Shown: positions 27,827 to 38,589 of the stretch, piece after piece
How positions within the stretch are numbered: position 1 is the first letter of the stretch
Layout: every line of letters starts with the position of its first letter
Source of the DNA: Paracoccus thiocyanatus
GTDB lineage: Bacteria; Pseudomonadota; Alphaproteobacteria; Rhodobacterales; Rhodobacteraceae
Assembly: GCF_900156255.1 (NCBI RefSeq)
Contig: NZ_FTMK01000007.1
Span: 1-64,000 of the forward strand
DNA: 64,000 nucleotides
Reading direction: 5' to 3'
The notes under the pieces: generated by a model
What the model was told of the DNA's origin: nothing
The model's database searches: none
Seen by the model: the letters and a program-made list of their open reading frames with translations, nothing else
Translations under genes and position numbers: made by a program

Positions 27827-28702
27827 ATGTTCAAAGGCTCGATGCCCGCGCTGGTCACGCCCTTCACCCCCGATGGGGAACTGGATCTTCCCGCGCTGGA
27901 AAAGCTTGTCGAGTGGCATGTCGAACAGGGTAGCCACGGGCTGGTGCCCGTCGGCACCACCGGCGAAAGCCCGACGCTGAGCCATGAGGAACACCGCCAG
28001 GTCATCGAACAGGTGGTGCGCCTGGCCGCCGGCCGCGTGCCGGTCATCGCCGGCGCCGGCTCGAACTCGACGCGCGAAGGCATCGGGCTGGTGCAGCACG
28101 CCCAGGCCGCGGGCGCCGATGCGGCGCTGGTGGTGACGCCCTATTACAACAAGCCGACCCAGGCCGGGCTGATCTCGCATTACACCGCCATTCACGACGC
28201 CAGCGACCTGCCGATCATCATCTACAACATCCCCGGCCGCTCGGTCATCGACATGACGCCCCACACCATGGGCGAACTGGCCCGGCTGCCGCGCATCATC
28301 GGCGTCAAGGACGCGACCGGCAAGCTGGAACGCGTCTCGATGCAGCGCGCCGCCTGCGGCAGGGATTTCGTCCAGCTCTCGGGCGAGGACGCGACGGCGC
28401 TGGGGTTCAACGCCCATGGCGGGGTCGGCTGCATCTCGGTCACGGCCAATGTCGCGCCCCGGCTCTGCGCCGAGTTCCAGGAGGCGACGCTGGCCGGCGA
28501 CTATGCCACGGCGCTGGACTATCAGGACCGGCTGATGCCCCTGCACGAGGCCATTTTCCTGGAACCGGGCGTGGCGGGCGCGAAATACGCCATGTCGCGG
28601 CTGGGGCTTTGCAGCGACAGGGTGCGGCTGCCGCTGGTCGGGCTGACCGACCCCACCATGGCCCGCATCGACGCCGCCATGGCCCATGCCGGGCTGATCT
28701 GA
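27827..28702 (+). CDS. dapA: 4-hydroxy-tetrahydrodipicolinate synthase
   Basis: First committed step to diaminopimelate and lysine: condenses pyruvate with aspartate semialdehyde. 291 residues, TIM barrel. Active-site residues visible: Thr-Thr in [15 protein letters not shown] (near 44), Tyr in [14 protein letters not shown] (near 134) and the Schiff-base lysine in [12 protein letters not shown] (near 162). It is divergent from the transglycosylase gene and followed by a clear intrinsic terminator. Confidence 0.96.
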   Translation: MFKGSMPALVTPFTPDGELDLPALEKLVEWHVEQGSHGLVPVGTTGESPTLSHEEHRQVIEQVVRLAAGRVPVIAGAGSNSTREGIGLVQHAQAAGADAALVVTPYYNKPTQAGLISHYTAIHDASDLPIIIYNIPGRSVIDMTPHTMGELARLPRIIGVKDATGKLERVSMQRAACGRDFVQLSGEDATALGFNAHGGVGCISVTANVAPRLCAEFQEATLAGDYATALDYQDRLMPLHEAIFLEPGVAGAKYAMSRLGLCSDRVRLPLVGLTDPTMARIDAAMAHAGLI

Positions 28703-28727
28703 ACCGCGCATCAGGCCGGAACGAGAG

Positions 28728-28750
28728 GGGGCGGCTTTCCGCCCCTTTTT
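28728..28750 (+). terminator. Intrinsic terminator of dapA
   Basis: Stem GGGGCGG/CCGCCCC with loop CTTT, followed directly by TTTTT, about 25 nt after the dapA stop. Confidence 0.9.
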
Positions 28751-28780
28751 CATGGCTGGCCAGGCGGGGCTGCCGCGGCC

Positions 28781-28830
28781 GGGGGCTTTGCGCCCCCGGA
28801 CCCCCGCAGGATATTTAAGCACGAAAGAAG
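28781..28830 (+). repeat. Structured intergenic repeat, copy 2 (short form)
   Basis: Hairpin GGGGGC-TTTGC-GCCCCC, then GGACCCCCGCAGGATATTT and a diverged core end (ACGAAAGAAG). Stem 2 is absent. It faces copy 3 in the inverted direction, between convergent dapA and phaG. Confidence 0.85.
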
Positions 28831-28861
28831 CGAAAGCCCGCGCCGAGGCCCGCCCTCGCGG

Positions 28862-28919
28862 CTTCTTTCGTGTCCAAATATCCTGGGGGAGCGCGGAACG
28901 CGCGGGGGCAAAGCCCCCT
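28862..28919 (-). repeat. Structured intergenic repeat, copy 3
   Basis: Full-length form: core TTTCGTGTCCAAATATCC, stem 2 GCGCG/CGCGC, stem 1 GGGGGC-AAA-GCCCCC. It lies 16 nt from the phaG stop. Confidence 0.85.
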
Positions 28920-28935
28920 GCAAGCGCGCCGCCTG

Positions 28936-29319
28936 CTAATCCCTGGCCTGCCGGTCGACGAAACTTTCCTTGTCCGGGTCGCAAAAGGTCGCCCAATCCT
29001 TGCCGGGCGCCGGGCGGGGCAGTTCGTCGCGGCTCCAGCCCAGGTGCATATGCGCCTTGGCGATGAAATAGCCGGTGACGGGCGCGGTCAGGAACAGGAA
29101 CAGCGTGATCAGCAGTTCGTGCCAGGTCAGCACCCCGTGCCGCGCCGGAAACCAGATCAGCGAGGCGATCAGCACCGCCCCAACCCCCAGGGTCGCCGAT
29201 TTCGTCGGCGCGTGCAGCCGGGTCATCGGGTCGGGCAGCTTGACCAGCCCGTAGGAGCCGACGAGGCCGAAGAACCCGCCCAGCACCAGCAGGACCGAGA
29301 CGATGATTTCCGCGATCAT
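28936..29319 (-). CDS. phaG: Cation/proton antiporter subunit G
   Basis: Small membrane subunit of the multi-subunit Mrp/Pha monovalent cation/H+ antiporter. 127 residues with three spans; GLVGSYGLVKLPDPMTRLHAPTKSATLGVG is the MnhG/PhaG signature region. It is the last gene of the phaAB-C-D-E-F-G operon. Confidence 0.92.
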   Translation of the reverse strand: MIAEIIVSVLLVLGGFFGLVGSYGLVKLPDPMTRLHAPTKSATLGVGAVLIASLIWFPARHGVLTWHELLITLFLFLTAPVTGYFIAKAHMHLGWSRDELPRPAPGKDWATFCDPDKESFVDRQARD

Positions 29320-29328
29320 GCCCGCCTC

Positions 29329-29598
29329 CTATTCGATGATGTCGCCGCGCAGGACGAATTTCGCATAAGCCACGGTCGAGATGAAGCCGACCATGGCGAA
29401 CATCAGCGACGCCTCGAAATACATCGTCGTGCCCTTGTCGATGCCGAACAGCGTCAGAAGCGCGATCATGTTGATCGCCATGGTGTCCAGCGCCAGCACC
29501 CGGTCCGACAGGCCCGGCGCGAAGACCACACGGTAAAGGCAGAACAGCAGCGCCAGCCCAAAGCAGCCATAGGCGAAGTAAAGCGCATATCCGATCAT
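29329..29598 (-). CDS. phaF: Cation/proton antiporter subunit F
   Basis: 89 residues, three spans, MnhF/PhaF type (FAPGLSDRVLALDTMAINMI is characteristic). ATG 29598 overlaps the phaE stop by 4 nt. It is a small structural subunit of the antiporter membrane complex. Confidence 0.92.
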   Translation of the reverse strand: MIGYALYFAYGCFGLALLFCLYRVVFAPGLSDRVLALDTMAINMIALLTLFGIDKGTTMYFEASLMFAMVGFISTVAYAKFVLRGDIIE

Positions 29599-30086
29599 TC
29601 GAAGATCTCCTTCAGCCGGGCCTCGTAGCGGGTCTTGATCTCGTCCAGCACCGCATCGGGGTCGGGGGCGTGCATGGCATGGACCAGCAGGGCGCGGCCG
29701 TCCTCGGACAGGTCGCAGCTGACCGTGCCGGGGGTCAGGGTGATGGTGGCGGCCAGGGCGGTGATCGCCTCGGGGTGGCGCAGGTCCAGCGGCACGGTGA
29801 TCCAGGCCGGCTGAAGCGCGCGGCGCGGCATGAACAGCACGATCCGCGCCACGGTGAAATTCGCCCTGGCGATGTCCCACAGCACCATCATGAAATAGGC
29901 CGGGATCCGGTGCGCTGCGCGATAGCCGTTCGCGCCGGGCCAATAGGGCGCGGTGACCAGCGGCACCACCAGGCCGATGATCGCGGCAAAGACCAGCGAG
30001 CCCACGGCCCAGCGATTGACCAGGCCCATCCAGACCAGGACCAGCGCCAGCGACAGCCAGGGGTGGGGAAACAGGCGGCGGATCAT
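29595..30086 (-). CDS. phaE: Cation/proton antiporter subunit E
   Basis: 163 residues. Two N-terminal spans (about 8-45) are followed by a soluble C-terminal domain with the MnhE/PhaE signature TITLTPGTVSCDLSEDGRALLVHAM. ATGA overlap with phaD. The frame extends upstream but only inside phaD. Confidence 0.92.
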   Translation of the reverse strand: MIRRLFPHPWLSLALVLVWMGLVNRWAVGSLVFAAIIGLVVPLVTAPYWPGANGYRAAHRIPAYFMMVLWDIARANFTVARIVLFMPRRALQPAWITVPLDLRHPEAITALAATITLTPGTVSCDLSEDGRALLVHAMHAPDPDAVLDEIKTRYEARLKEIFE

Positions 30087-31657
30087 TTCGTGCCCTCCTG
30101 CCCGTCCAGCACCGCCGCGACATAGGCGGCGGGGTCGTGGAGCTGCGCGGCCGTCGCCTCGGCCAGGCGCATGGCGGGACCAGCCCAGGCGGTCAGCGCG
30201 ACGATGCCCGACAAGAGCAGCATCACCGAGGCCACGGCCAGCCAATTCGCCGGCGCATCGCCCAGATCCTGGATCGGCTCGTCAGGCTCCAGCTTGGGGC
30301 CGCCCGCAGCCGGCGGCGCCGGCGTGGAAGCGGGCCCAAGCGCCGCGCCTTTCCACAGCACGATCGAGCCGGCGCGCGACATGGCATAGATCGCCACCAG
30401 CGAGGTGATCAGGATGGTGGCCCAGATCCAGACCATCGCCGGCGCCGTCCCGCTGGCTTGCATCACCAGAAGCTTGCCGATGAAACCGGAAAACGGCGGC
30501 ATGCCGACAATGGCGATGGCCGCGACGAAATAAAGCGCCGCGATCAGCCCGTGGTCCGGCATGGCCCGGTCCGACCGCAGCCACAGGTCGCCGCGGCGCG
30601 CGCCGATCATGTCCATGATCAGAAACAGCGCCCCGGCCGCCAGCGTCGAATGGACCAGGTAATAGACGGCGGCCGAGGTACCCTGCGGCGTGAACTGCGC
30701 CACCGCGATCATCAGCGTCCCGACCGAGCCGATTGCGGCGAAAGCCGCCAGCCGGCCCAGGTGGCGGGTGCCCAGGATGCCGGCCTGGCCGATGGCCAGG
30801 GTGAACAGCGCCGCCGGCAGCAGCAGGTCCGCCACCACGCTTTGCGTCACCGCATCCTGCGGAAAGACCAGGGTGAAGAAGCGGATGATGCCATAGACCC
30901 CCACCTTGGTCATGATGGCAAACAGCGCCGCCACCGGACCCGGCGCATTGGCATAGGTCGAGGGCAGCCAGAAATGCAGCGGCACCAGCGCCGCCTTGAT
31001 CGCGAAGACCAGCATCAAAAGCACCGCGCCGGCGCGCAAAAGCGCGGTGTCCTCGGCCGGCATCTGCGCCACGCGTTGCGCCATATCAGCCATGTTCAGC
31101 GTGCCGGTGACCGCGTAAAGCACCCCCAGCGCCGCCAGGAACAGGGTCGAACCGGCCAGGTTGTAGGCGATGTATTGCACGCCTGCCCGCAGCCGCATTT
31201 CGCCGCCGCCATGGATCATCAAGCCGTAGCTGGCGATCAGCAGGATTTCGAAGAATACGAACAGGTTGAAGGCGTCGCCGGTCAGGAAGGCGCCGCAGAT
31301 CCCCATAAGCTGGAACTGCCACAGCGCGTGGAAATGCCGGCCCTTGCGGTCCCAGCCCGAGCCGATGGCGTAAAGCTGCACCGCCAGGGCCAGCAGCGCG
31401 GTCAAAAGCAGCAGCAGCGCCGCCAGCCGGTCCAGCATCAAGACGATGCCAAAGGGCGCGGCCCAGTTGCCCAGGCGATAGACCTGGACCTCTCCGCCTG
31501 CCGCCAGCAGGTTGAGGTATAGCGCCACCCCGGCCAGGGCTGCGGTCGCCGCGGTCGAAAACACCCTTTGCAACAGCAGGTCGTGGCGCATCCACAGGAT
31601 GATCAGCGGTCCGATGACCGCGGGCAGGACGACGGGGGCGATGATCAGGTGGCTCAT
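30083..31657 (-). CDS. phaD: Cation/proton antiporter subunit D
   Basis: Proton-channel subunit homologous to NuoM/NuoN, 524 residues, about 14 spans. The conserved glutamate in LFVFFEILLIASYGL (near 138) and the lysine in VFAIKAALVPLHFWLP (near 220) belong to the proton path. The C-terminal tail has a Pro/Ala linker before the last span. ATG 31657 overlaps the phaC stop. Confidence 0.92.
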   Translation of the reverse strand: MSHLIIAPVVLPAVIGPLIILWMRHDLLLQRVFSTAATAALAGVALYLNLLAAGGEVQVYRLGNWAAPFGIVLMLDRLAALLLLLTALLALAVQLYAIGSGWDRKGRHFHALWQFQLMGICGAFLTGDAFNLFVFFEILLIASYGLMIHGGGEMRLRAGVQYIAYNLAGSTLFLAALGVLYAVTGTLNMADMAQRVAQMPAEDTALLRAGAVLLMLVFAIKAALVPLHFWLPSTYANAPGPVAALFAIMTKVGVYGIIRFFTLVFPQDAVTQSVVADLLLPAALFTLAIGQAGILGTRHLGRLAAFAAIGSVGTLMIAVAQFTPQGTSAAVYYLVHSTLAAGALFLIMDMIGARRGDLWLRSDRAMPDHGLIAALYFVAAIAIVGMPPFSGFIGKLLVMQASGTAPAMVWIWATILITSLVAIYAMSRAGSIVLWKGAALGPASTPAPPAAGGPKLEPDEPIQDLGDAPANWLAVASVMLLLSGIVALTAWAGPAMRLAEATAAQLHDPAAYVAAVLDGQEGTK

Positions 31658-32037
31658 GCGTCGCCATCCCCGGAGATGCGCTTGGCCGAACGGCTGCCGC
31701 CAGGCAGGCGGTCGGCCGCGGGCATGTCCACGCGGTCGTCGCCGCCCTCGATAAAGGCGCCGAGCGCCATCATCGCCACCACCGCGGTCATGCCGAAGCT
31801 GATCACGATGGCGGTCAGCACCAGCGCCTGCGGCAGCGGGTCGGTATAGGCCGCCGCGCCTTCGCGCAGGACCGGCGGCGCATTCACCACCAGCCGCCCG
31901 GTCGAGAACAGGAACAGGTTGATGGCATAGCTGAGCATGGTCATGCCCAGGACCACGGCAAAGCTGCGCCGGCGCAGGATCAGATAGACCCCCGCCGCGG
32001 TCAGCATCCCGATCGCGCTTGACAGCAGCAGTTCCAT
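31654..32037 (-). CDS. phaC: Cation/proton antiporter subunit C
   Basis: NuoK-like subunit, 127 residues with three spans; VVLGMTMLSYAINLFLFSTG and DPLPQALVLTAIVISFGMTAVV are typical of MnhC/PhaC. Its hydrophilic C-terminus (about 98-127) is rich in Asp and Arg. One nucleotide is shared with the upstream phaAB stop. The symbol here means antiporter subunit, not polyhydroxyalkanoate synthase. Confidence 0.92.
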   Translation of the reverse strand: MELLLSSAIGMLTAAGVYLILRRRSFAVVLGMTMLSYAINLFLFSTGRLVVNAPPVLREGAAAYTDPLPQALVLTAIVISFGMTAVVAMMALGAFIEGGDDRVDMPAADRLPGGSRSAKRISGDGDA

Positions 32038-34877
32038 CAGCGCCGCGCCTCCTTGCTGGGGTCGATGTCCATCGGGTCAAGATTGGTGGTCCCGCCTGCC
32101 GCCCTGGCGATGCGCGACAGCGAATTGAGCGCCAGCATCACCGCCCCCAGCACGCACAGGAACACCCCCAGGTCAAAGCCCATGGCCGAGGCCAGCTCGA
32201 ACTCTTCGAGCCCCGGCAGCTTGACATAGCCATAGGCCGAACTCAGGAAGGGCAGTCCCGCGAACCAGGCGCCGATGCCGGTCAGCCCGGCGGCGATGAC
32301 GCCGGCGCCGATCAGGGCATGATAGTTGATCTTTTGCCGCTCTTGCGCCCAGGCAAAGCCCGAGGCCATGTATTGCGACACCAGCGCCACCGAAACCACC
32401 AGCCCGGCGACGAAGCCGCCGCCCGGCATGTTGTGGCCGCGCAGGAAGATGTAAAGCCCGACCACCAGCGCGATGGGCAGGACCAGCCGCGTCACCACCA
32501 CCAGCATCAGCGGATGGCGGTCGCCGGCGCGGCGGCTGCCATGCACCCAGTTGCGCAGCCGCCGCCCGCTGGTGCCGGCCAGCAGCGTCTCGGTCAGGGC
32601 GAATATGGTCAGCGCGGCGATGCCCAGCACGGTGATCTCGCCAAAGGTGTCATAGCCGCGGAAATCCACCAGGATCACGTTGACCACGTTGTCGCCGCCG
32701 CCCAGCCTGTAGCTGTTGGCCAGCATGTATTGCGAAATGGACGGAAAGGCGAAATCGCTGCGCATGACGACATAGGCCAGCGCCGCGAAGCCCAGCCCCG
32801 CCAGCGTGGCGATAAAGGCATCGGCCGCGCGCTGGCGGTCGCGGCTTTCGATCGTGGTGAACTTGGGCAGGAAGTTCAGCGCCAGCAGCAGCAGGATCAC
32901 CGTGACCACCTCGACCGAGATCTGGGTCAGCGCCAGGTCGGGGGCGGACAGGTAGATGAAGCTGACCGACACCATCAGCCCGATGATGCCGACCAGCACC
33001 AGCGCCAGGATGCGCTGGCGGTGAAAGGCCACCATGCAGCAGGTCGCCACCATCAGCAGCACCCAGCCGACCAGCGGCACCGGCTGGATGGGCAGCATCG
33101 GCCGGGCCGCGCCCTGCCAGCCCCCGGTCGAGAACGCCCAGAAGCCGCACAGCACCACGGTCAGCGTCAAGGCGGCAAAGGCGCGCGACATGGACCCGTT
33201 CGTCAGCCGGTCGGTCAGGAAGCCCGCCGCGCAGGTCGCCGCGCGGGTAGTGGCGTCGAAAAGGGCCTTGGCCTCGGGCCAGGCGATGGCGGCGCGCGCC
33301 GCCAGCAGGCGCCGGTTCAATGCCAGCAGCGCCGCCCCGCCGGCCAGCGCCACGACCGAGGCGATCAGCGCCGGCGTCACCCCGTGCCACAGCGCCAGAT
33401 GCGGATGCTGGGCGGTCCCGGTGACGGCGCTGGCCGCGGCCGCGACCAGCCAGCCCGCCATGGCGTTGGGAAACAGCCCGATCAGCACCACCAGCACCGC
33501 AAGGACCCCCGGCGCAAACCACAGGCCGAAGCCCGGATCATGCGGCCGCTGCGGATAGTCTTCGCGCGCGGGGCCAAAGAACACCTGCCAGACGAAGCGC
33601 AGCGAATAGCCGACCGAGAACACCGCCCCCAGCGTCGCCATGGCGAAGACCAGGCCGGGATGGCCCTGCCAATCGGTCTGGCCCGCCTGCTCCAGCATGA
33701 GTTCCTTGGACAGAAAGCCGTTCAGCGGCGGGATGCCGGCCATGGACAGCGCGGCGATGGTGCCGATGACGAATGTCACCGGCATCAGCCGCCGCAGCCC
33801 GCCCAGCCGGGCGATAGAGCGGGTGCCGGCCTCGTGGTCGATGATGCCGGCGGTCATGAACAGCGCCGCCTTGAAGGTGGCGTGGTTGATGATGTGAAAC
33901 ACCGCCGCCACCGCCGCCGCCTTGGTGCCAAAGCCCAGGAGCATGGTGATCAGCCCCAGATGCGAGACGGTCGAAAAGGCCAGCAGCGATTTCAGGTCGT
34001 CGCGGAACAGCGCGATCCAGGCCGCCAGCACCATGGTCACAAGCCCGGTCGTGGCGACGATATAGAACCATTCCGGCGTGCCCGACAGCACCGGCCACAG
34101 CCGCGCCATCAAGAACAGCCCCGCCTTGACCATGGTCGCGGAATGCAGATAGGCCGAAACCGGCGTCGGCGCCGCCATCGCATGCGGCAGCCAGAAATGG
34201 AACGGGAACTGCGCCGATTTGGTGAATGCCCCCAGCAGGATCAGCAGCAAGGCCGGCAGGTAATACGGGCTGGCCTGCACCGCGTCCCGCGACGCCAGGA
34301 TGTCGCTGATGTCGAAGCTGCCGGCGATATTGCCCAGGATCAGCATGCCCGCGATCATCGCCAGCCCGCCCATGCCGGTCACGGTCAGCGCCATGCGCGC
34401 GCCCTGCCGCCCCTCGGGCAGGTGCTTCCAATAGCCGATCAGCAGGAACGAGGACAGCGAGGTGAGTTCCCAGAACACCAGCAAAAGCAGGATGTTGTCG
34501 GACAGAACGATGCCCAGCATCGCACCCTGGAACAGCATCAGATAGGTATAGAACACCCCCGCCGGATCGCGTCTGGACAGGTAATGGCGCGCATAGGCGA
34601 TGATCAGCAGCCCGATCCCCAGGATCAGGATGCCGAACAGCAGCGCCAGCCCGTCGATGCGGAAATGCACGTTCAGCCCCAGCGAGGGCAACCAGGCGAA
34701 GCGCGCGGTGATCACCTCGCCGGCCATGATCGCGGGGATGTGCAGGCCAAGCCCCAAAAGCGCGACCGCCGTGGCCGCCGCGCAGGCCAGGGCCGCGACA
34801 TCGCGGCCCGAGCGGATCAGCAATCCGGGCAGCAGCGCGCCGATGAACGGAAGCGCGGCGATCAGTGCTGGCGACAT
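32037..34877 (-). CDS. phaAB: Cation/proton antiporter fused subunit A/B
   Basis: 946 residues. The N-terminal part (about 1-760) is the NuoL-like MnhA region with many spans, including [43 protein letters not shown] and the MrpA C-terminal DUF4040-like segment. From about residue 800 the MnhB subunit follows in the same chain ([22 protein letters not shown]). The A/B fusion is the arrangement known from rhizobial Pha systems and other alphaproteobacteria. It is the first gene of the operon, divergent from ruvC, and is expected to serve pH and K+/Na+ homeostasis. Confidence 0.93.
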   Translation of the reverse strand: MSPALIAALPFIGALLPGLLIRSGRDVAALACAAATAVALLGLGLHIPAIMAGEVITARFAWLPSLGLNVHFRIDGLALLFGILILGIGLLIIAYARHYLSRRDPAGVFYTYLMLFQGAMLGIVLSDNILLLLVFWELTSLSSFLLIGYWKHLPEGRQGARMALTVTGMGGLAMIAGMLILGNIAGSFDISDILASRDAVQASPYYLPALLLILLGAFTKSAQFPFHFWLPHAMAAPTPVSAYLHSATMVKAGLFLMARLWPVLSGTPEWFYIVATTGLVTMVLAAWIALFRDDLKSLLAFSTVSHLGLITMLLGFGTKAAAVAAVFHIINHATFKAALFMTAGIIDHEAGTRSIARLGGLRRLMPVTFVIGTIAALSMAGIPPLNGFLSKELMLEQAGQTDWQGHPGLVFAMATLGAVFSVGYSLRFVWQVFFGPAREDYPQRPHDPGFGLWFAPGVLAVLVVLIGLFPNAMAGWLVAAAASAVTGTAQHPHLALWHGVTPALIASVVALAGGAALLALNRRLLAARAAIAWPEAKALFDATTRAATCAAGFLTDRLTNGSMSRAFAALTLTVVLCGFWAFSTGGWQGAARPMLPIQPVPLVGWVLLMVATCCMVAFHRQRILALVLVGIIGLMVSVSFIYLSAPDLALTQISVEVVTVILLLLALNFLPKFTTIESRDRQRAADAFIATLAGLGFAALAYVVMRSDFAFPSISQYMLANSYRLGGGDNVVNVILVDFRGYDTFGEITVLGIAALTIFALTETLLAGTSGRRLRNWVHGSRRAGDRHPLMLVVVTRLVLPIALVVGLYIFLRGHNMPGGGFVAGLVVSVALVSQYMASGFAWAQERQKINYHALIGAGVIAAGLTGIGAWFAGLPFLSSAYGYVKLPGLEEFELASAMGFDLGVFLCVLGAVMLALNSLSRIARAAGGTTNLDPMDIDPSKEARR

Positions 34878-35001
34878 TGTCCCTCGTCCTTCTTCGTTCC
34901 CCCCTGTTCGCGAGGGGGGGCGGCGATGTCAAGCAAATGACAAAGCAACTAGGCGATGTTCGCCTTTCGTGCTAACCCTTGGCCAAAACAAGGGAACAGG
35001 C

Positions 35002-35496
35002 ATGAAGATCATCGGCATAGACCCTGGCCTGCGCAACATGGGCTGGGGCGTGATCGCGGTCGAGGGGCCGCGCCTGCGGCACCTGGACAACGGCATCGTC
35101 CATTCCGACGCAGGCGATCTGGGGCCGCGCCTTGCCGTGCTTTATCGCGGGCTTTGCGCGGTCATCGCCCGCCATGCCCCCGATGCCGCCGCCGTCGAGC
35201 AGACTTTTGTCAACAAGGACGCGCTTGGCACCCTGAAACTGGGCCAGGCGCGCGGCATCGCCATGCTGGCCCCGGCCGAAGCGGGGCTGGAAATCGGCGA
35301 ATATGCCCCCAACGCCGTCAAGAAGGCCGTGGTCGGCGTCGGCCATGCCGCCAAGGAACAGATCCAGCACATGGTCCGCTTCATGCTGCCCGGCGTCGAA
35401 TTCGCCGGGGCCGACGCCGCCGATGCGCTGGCTGTGGCAATTTGTCACGCTCATCACTTGCAGGGCCGCGCCCTGCGCATCAAGGCCAGCGCATGA
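35002..35496 (+). CDS. ruvC: Holliday junction resolvase RuvC
   Basis: Cuts Holliday junctions symmetrically. 164 residues. Catalytic acidic residues are visible: D7 in [12 protein letters not shown], the glutamate in VEQTFVNKD (near 67) and the C-terminal [12 protein letters not shown] pair. It starts 125 nt from divergent phaAB and is followed 10 nt later by ruvA. Confidence 0.96.
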   Translation: MKIIGIDPGLRNMGWGVIAVEGPRLRHLDNGIVHSDAGDLGPRLAVLYRGLCAVIARHAPDAAAVEQTFVNKDALGTLKLGQARGIAMLAPAEAGLEIGEYAPNAVKKAVVGVGHAAKEQIQHMVRFMLPGVEFAGADAADALAVAICHAHHLQGRALRIKASA

Positions 35497-35506
35497 GGGG
35501 CGGGAA

Positions 35507-36178
35507 ATGATCGGACGCATCGCCGGGGTGATCCTGCATCGGGCGCAGGACCATGTGCTGATCGACGTGCGCGGCGTGGGCTATATCGTCCATGTCAGCG
35601 AACGCACCGCCGCCAGCCTGCCCGCCGCCGGCCAGGCGGTGGCGCTTTATACCGAATTGCTGGTGCGCGAGGATCTGTTGCAGCTTTTCGGCTTTCCGAC
35701 GCTGCTGGAAAAGGAATGGCACCGGCTGCTCATCTCGGTGCAGGGGGTGGGGGCCAAGGTGGCGCTGGCGATCCTGGGCACGCTGGGGCCGGACGGGCTG
35801 TCGCGCGCGCTGGCGCTTGGCGACTGGTCGGCCCTGCGAAAGGCCCCCGGCGTCGGCCCGAAACTGGCGCAGCGCGTGGTGATGGAGCTGAAGGACAAGG
35901 CCCCGGCGGTCATGGCGCTGGGGGGCGCGCTGACCGTCGATCCCGGCCCGCTGCCCGATGCCGAACTGGTCGATACCGCCGCCCACGCGCCGGCCCCGAC
36001 GCGTCCGGCGCCTTCATCGGCGCAGGCGACGGCGGATGCGCTCTCGGCGCTTGGCAATCTGGGCTATGCTCCGTCCGAGGCCGCCTCGGCCGTGGCCGAG
36101 GCCGCGGCACGGGAACCCGCCGCGCCGACCGCCGCGTTGATCCGCGCGGCCCTGCGGCTTTTGGCCCCCAAGGAGTAA
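35507..36178 (+). CDS. ruvA: Holliday junction helicase subunit RuvA
   Basis: Junction-binding tetramer that loads RuvB. 223 residues: OB-fold ([26 protein letters not shown]), two helix-hairpin-helix motifs ([17 protein letters not shown] and [19 protein letters not shown]) and the C-terminal RuvB-contact domain ([15 protein letters not shown]). A Pro/Ala/Thr linker joins the domains. Start at ATG 35507. Unusually, the next gene is htpX, with ruvB after it. Confidence 0.96.
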   Translation: MIGRIAGVILHRAQDHVLIDVRGVGYIVHVSERTAASLPAAGQAVALYTELLVREDLLQLFGFPTLLEKEWHRLLISVQGVGAKVALAILGTLGPDGLSRALALGDWSALRKAPGVGPKLAQRVVMELKDKAPAVMALGGALTVDPGPLPDAELVDTAAHAPAPTRPAPSSAQATADALSALGNLGYAPSEAASAVAEAAAREPAAPTAALIRAALRLLAPKE

Positions 36179-36183
36179 GGACG

Positions 36184-37059
36184 ATGACCGGAAACCTGCG
36201 CACCTTTGTCCTGATGGCCGCGCTGACCGCGCTGGTCATGGGCATGGGCTGGCTGATCGGCGGCCAGGGCGGCGCGGTGATCGCGCTGCTGGTCGCCGGG
36301 GCGGGCAATGTCTATGCCTGGTGGAACAGCGACAAGATGGTGCTGCGCCAGCAGGGCGCGCATCCCGTCACCCGCCAGCAGGCGCCCGAACTGGTCGATA
36401 TGGTGGCGGCATTGGCGCAGCGCGCCGGCCTGCCGATGCCCAGGGTCTATGTGCTGGAAACCGAACAGCCCAATGCCTTCGCCACTGGCCGCAACCCGGA
36501 AAACGCCGCCGTAGCGGTGACGCAGGGCATCATGCGGGTGCTGAACCGCGACGAGCTGGCAGGGGTGATCGCGCATGAACTGGCGCATATCAAGCATCGC
36601 GACACGCTGATCATGACGGTGACGGCCACCATGGCCGGCGCCATCGCCATGCTGGGCAACATGCTGATGTTCTCCAGCCTGTTCGGCGGGCGCGACGACA
36701 ATCGCGGCGGCGGGCTGGCGGCCATCCTGGCCATGGTGCTTGCGCCCGTGGCCGCGGGCATGGTGCAGATGGCGATCTCGCGCGCCCGCGAGTACGAGGC
36801 CGACCGCATCGGCGCCGAGATCTGCGGCCGGCCGATGGCGCTGGCCGGCGCCCTGGCCAAGATCTCGCGCGCGGCGGGCCAGGTGGTGAACATCCCGGCC
36901 GAAAGGAACCCGGCCGCCGCCAGCCTGTTCATCGTGAACCCGCTGCACGCCTTGCGCATGGACCGGCTTTTCATCACCCATCCCCCGACCGAGGAACGCA
37001 TCGCCCGGCTGCAAGCCATGGCCGCAGGCGCGAGCGCCGGCCCCTGGGGCGCGCGATGA
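36184..37059 (+). CDS. htpX: Membrane metalloprotease HtpX
   Basis: M48 zinc protease for membrane-protein quality control. 291 residues. Two N-terminal spans (about 7-45), zinc site HELAHIKH near 132 with the third ligand in [12 protein letters not shown] near 205, and two further hydrophobic segments between them (about 150-200). It lies 5 nt after ruvA and overlaps the ruvB start by 4 nt, so it is embedded in the ruv operon. It functionally pairs with FtsH, encoded 2.2 kb away on the other strand. Confidence 0.95.
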   Translation: MTGNLRTFVLMAALTALVMGMGWLIGGQGGAVIALLVAGAGNVYAWWNSDKMVLRQQGAHPVTRQQAPELVDMVAALAQRAGLPMPRVYVLETEQPNAFATGRNPENAAVAVTQGIMRVLNRDELAGVIAHELAHIKHRDTLIMTVTATMAGAIAMLGNMLMFSSLFGGRDDNRGGGLAAILAMVLAPVAAGMVQMAISRAREYEADRIGAEICGRPMALAGALAKISRAAGQVVNIPAERNPAAASLFIVNPLHALRMDRLFITHPPTEERIARLQAMAAGASAGPWGAR

Positions 37060-38081
37060 GCCAGCCCGACCCGATGCTGCGCCCCGAACCGCTGGAAAGC
37101 GACGGCGAGGACCGCGCGCTGCGCCCGCAGATGCTGGCCGATTTCGTCGGCCAGGCCGAGGCGCGGGCGAACCTGCGCGTCTTCATCGAAAGCGCGCGGA
37201 TGCGCGGCAAGGCCATGGATCACACGCTGTTCCACGGCCCCCCCGGCCTGGGCAAGACCACGCTGGCGCAGATCATGGCGCGCGAGCTGGGGGTGAATTT
37301 CAAGATGACCTCCGGCCCGGTGCTGGCGCGGGCGGGCGATCTCGCCGCGATCCTGACCAACCTGGAAGCCCGCGACGTGCTCTTCATCGACGAGATCCAC
37401 CGCATGAACCCGGCGGTCGAGGAAATCCTCTATCCGGCGATGGAGGATTTCGAACTGGACCTGGTGATCGGCGAAGGCCCAGCGGCGCGGACGGTGCGGA
37501 TCGAGCTGCAACCCTTTACCCTGGTCGGCGCCACGACGCGGCTGGGTCTGCTGACTACGCCCTTGCGCGACCGTTTCGGCATCCCGACCCGGCTGCAATT
37601 CTACACGATCGAAGAACTGGACCTGATCGTGACCCGCGGTGCCCGGTTGATGAACATCCCCAGCGAACCCGAGGGCACGCGCGAAATCGCCCGCCGCGCC
37701 CGCGGCACGCCCCGCATCGCCGGCCGCCTGCTGCGCCGGGTCATCGACTTCGCCCTGGTCGAGGGCGATGGTCGGCTGACCCGCCAGATCGCCGATTCGG
37801 CCCTGACCCGGCTTGGCGTCGATCACCTGGGCCTCGACATGGCCGATCGCCGCTACCTGACGCTGATGGCCGAACATTACGGCGGCGGCCCGGTCGGGGT
37901 CGAAACGCTTTCAGCCGCGCTGTCGGAAAGCCGCGATTCGATCGAAGAGGTGATCGAGCCCTACCTGATGCAGCAGGGGCTGGTCGCCCGCACGCCGCGC
38001 GGCCGCATGCTGGCGCGGCTGGGCTGGCGGCATCTGGGCCTTGACGCCCCCCGCACGCAGGAAAGCCTGTTCGATGAATGA
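37056..38081 (+). CDS. ruvB: Holliday junction branch-migration helicase RuvB
   Basis: AAA+ motor of the RuvAB complex. 341 residues: Walker [12 protein letters not shown] near 60, Walker [12 protein letters not shown], sensor region [18 protein letters not shown] and the C-terminal winged helix ([14 protein letters not shown]). The start shares ATGA with the htpX stop. Confidence 0.96.
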   Translation: MSQPDPMLRPEPLESDGEDRALRPQMLADFVGQAEARANLRVFIESARMRGKAMDHTLFHGPPGLGKTTLAQIMARELGVNFKMTSGPVLARAGDLAAILTNLEARDVLFIDEIHRMNPAVEEILYPAMEDFELDLVIGEGPAARTVRIELQPFTLVGATTRLGLLTTPLRDRFGIPTRLQFYTIEELDLIVTRGARLMNIPSEPEGTREIARRARGTPRIAGRLLRRVIDFALVEGDGRLTRQIADSALTRLGVDHLGLDMADRRYLTLMAEHYGGGPVGVETLSAALSESRDSIEEVIEPYLMQQGLVARTPRGRMLARLGWRHLGLDAPRTQESLFDE

Positions 38082-38484
38082 CCTGGAAAGCCGCATCCGC
38101 ACGAGCTTCGACCGCCAAAGCATGATGCGCACCCTTGGGGCGGTGCTGGCCCAGGTCGAGCCGGGGCGGATCACCATTACCGCCCCGATCCTGCCCACGG
38201 TGCTGCAACAGCATGGCGCGGGCCATGCCGGCCTGGCATTCAGCATCGGCGATTCGGCGGCCGGCTATGCGGCGCTGACCTTGATGCCCGGAGATGCCGA
38301 GGTGATGACGGTCGAGATGAAGATCAACCTGATGTCCCCCGCCACCGGCGACCGCCTGCTGGCCCAGGGCAGGGTCATCCGCCCCGGCCGCCGCGTCATG
38401 GTGGTCGCCGCCGATGTCTGGGCCGAGACCGGGGACACGCGCAAGCACGTCGCCATGCTTCAGGGCACGATGATCCCCGTCTGA
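38074..38484 (+). CDS. PaaI-family hotdog thioesterase
   Basis: 136 residues. The hotdog-fold acyl-CoA thioesterase core has [25 protein letters not shown] and [27 protein letters not shown]. Start ATG 38074 overlaps the ruvB stop by 8 nt, so it is coupled to the ruv operon. The substrate is not determinable from sequence. It differs from the YbgC-type thioesterase at 47929-48333, which in many alphaproteobacteria follows ruvB. Confidence 0.88.
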   Translation: MNDLESRIRTSFDRQSMMRTLGAVLAQVEPGRITITAPILPTVLQQHGAGHAGLAFSIGDSAAGYAALTLMPGDAEVMTVEMKINLMSPATGDRLLAQGRVIRPGRRVMVVAADVWAETGDTRKHVAMLQGTMIPV

Positions 38485-38521
38485 TCCTGCGGCCTTGCGC
38501 AGCGCGATCGCGGTCGCGGCC

Positions 38522-38571
38522 GGGGGCTTTGCGCCCCCGGACCCCCGCAGGATATTTCCACACGAAAGAAG
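38522..38571 (+). repeat. Structured intergenic repeat, copy 4 (short form)
   Basis: GGGGGC-TTTGC-GCCCCC hairpin, then GGACCCCCGCAGGATATTT and ACACGAAAGAAG. Forms an inverted pair with copy 5 between the convergent thioesterase and chorismate mutase genes. Confidence 0.85.
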
Positions 38572-38589
38572 CAGGCCGTCCCGCGCCGC

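Noticed and set aside
28781-28919. Insertion-sequence ends or a small transposon (inverted copies facing each other)
   Set aside because: No transposase frame or target-site duplication was seen; the G/C hairpins and covarying stems fit RNA structure better. The same logic applies to the other inverted pairs.
32019-34940. A 970-codon plus-strand frame opposite phaAB, and a similar 586-codon frame at 3695-5455 opposite the ABC exporter
   Set aside because: Same reason: shadows of real minus-strand genes, rich in Gln/His/Arg/Gly, with no domain.
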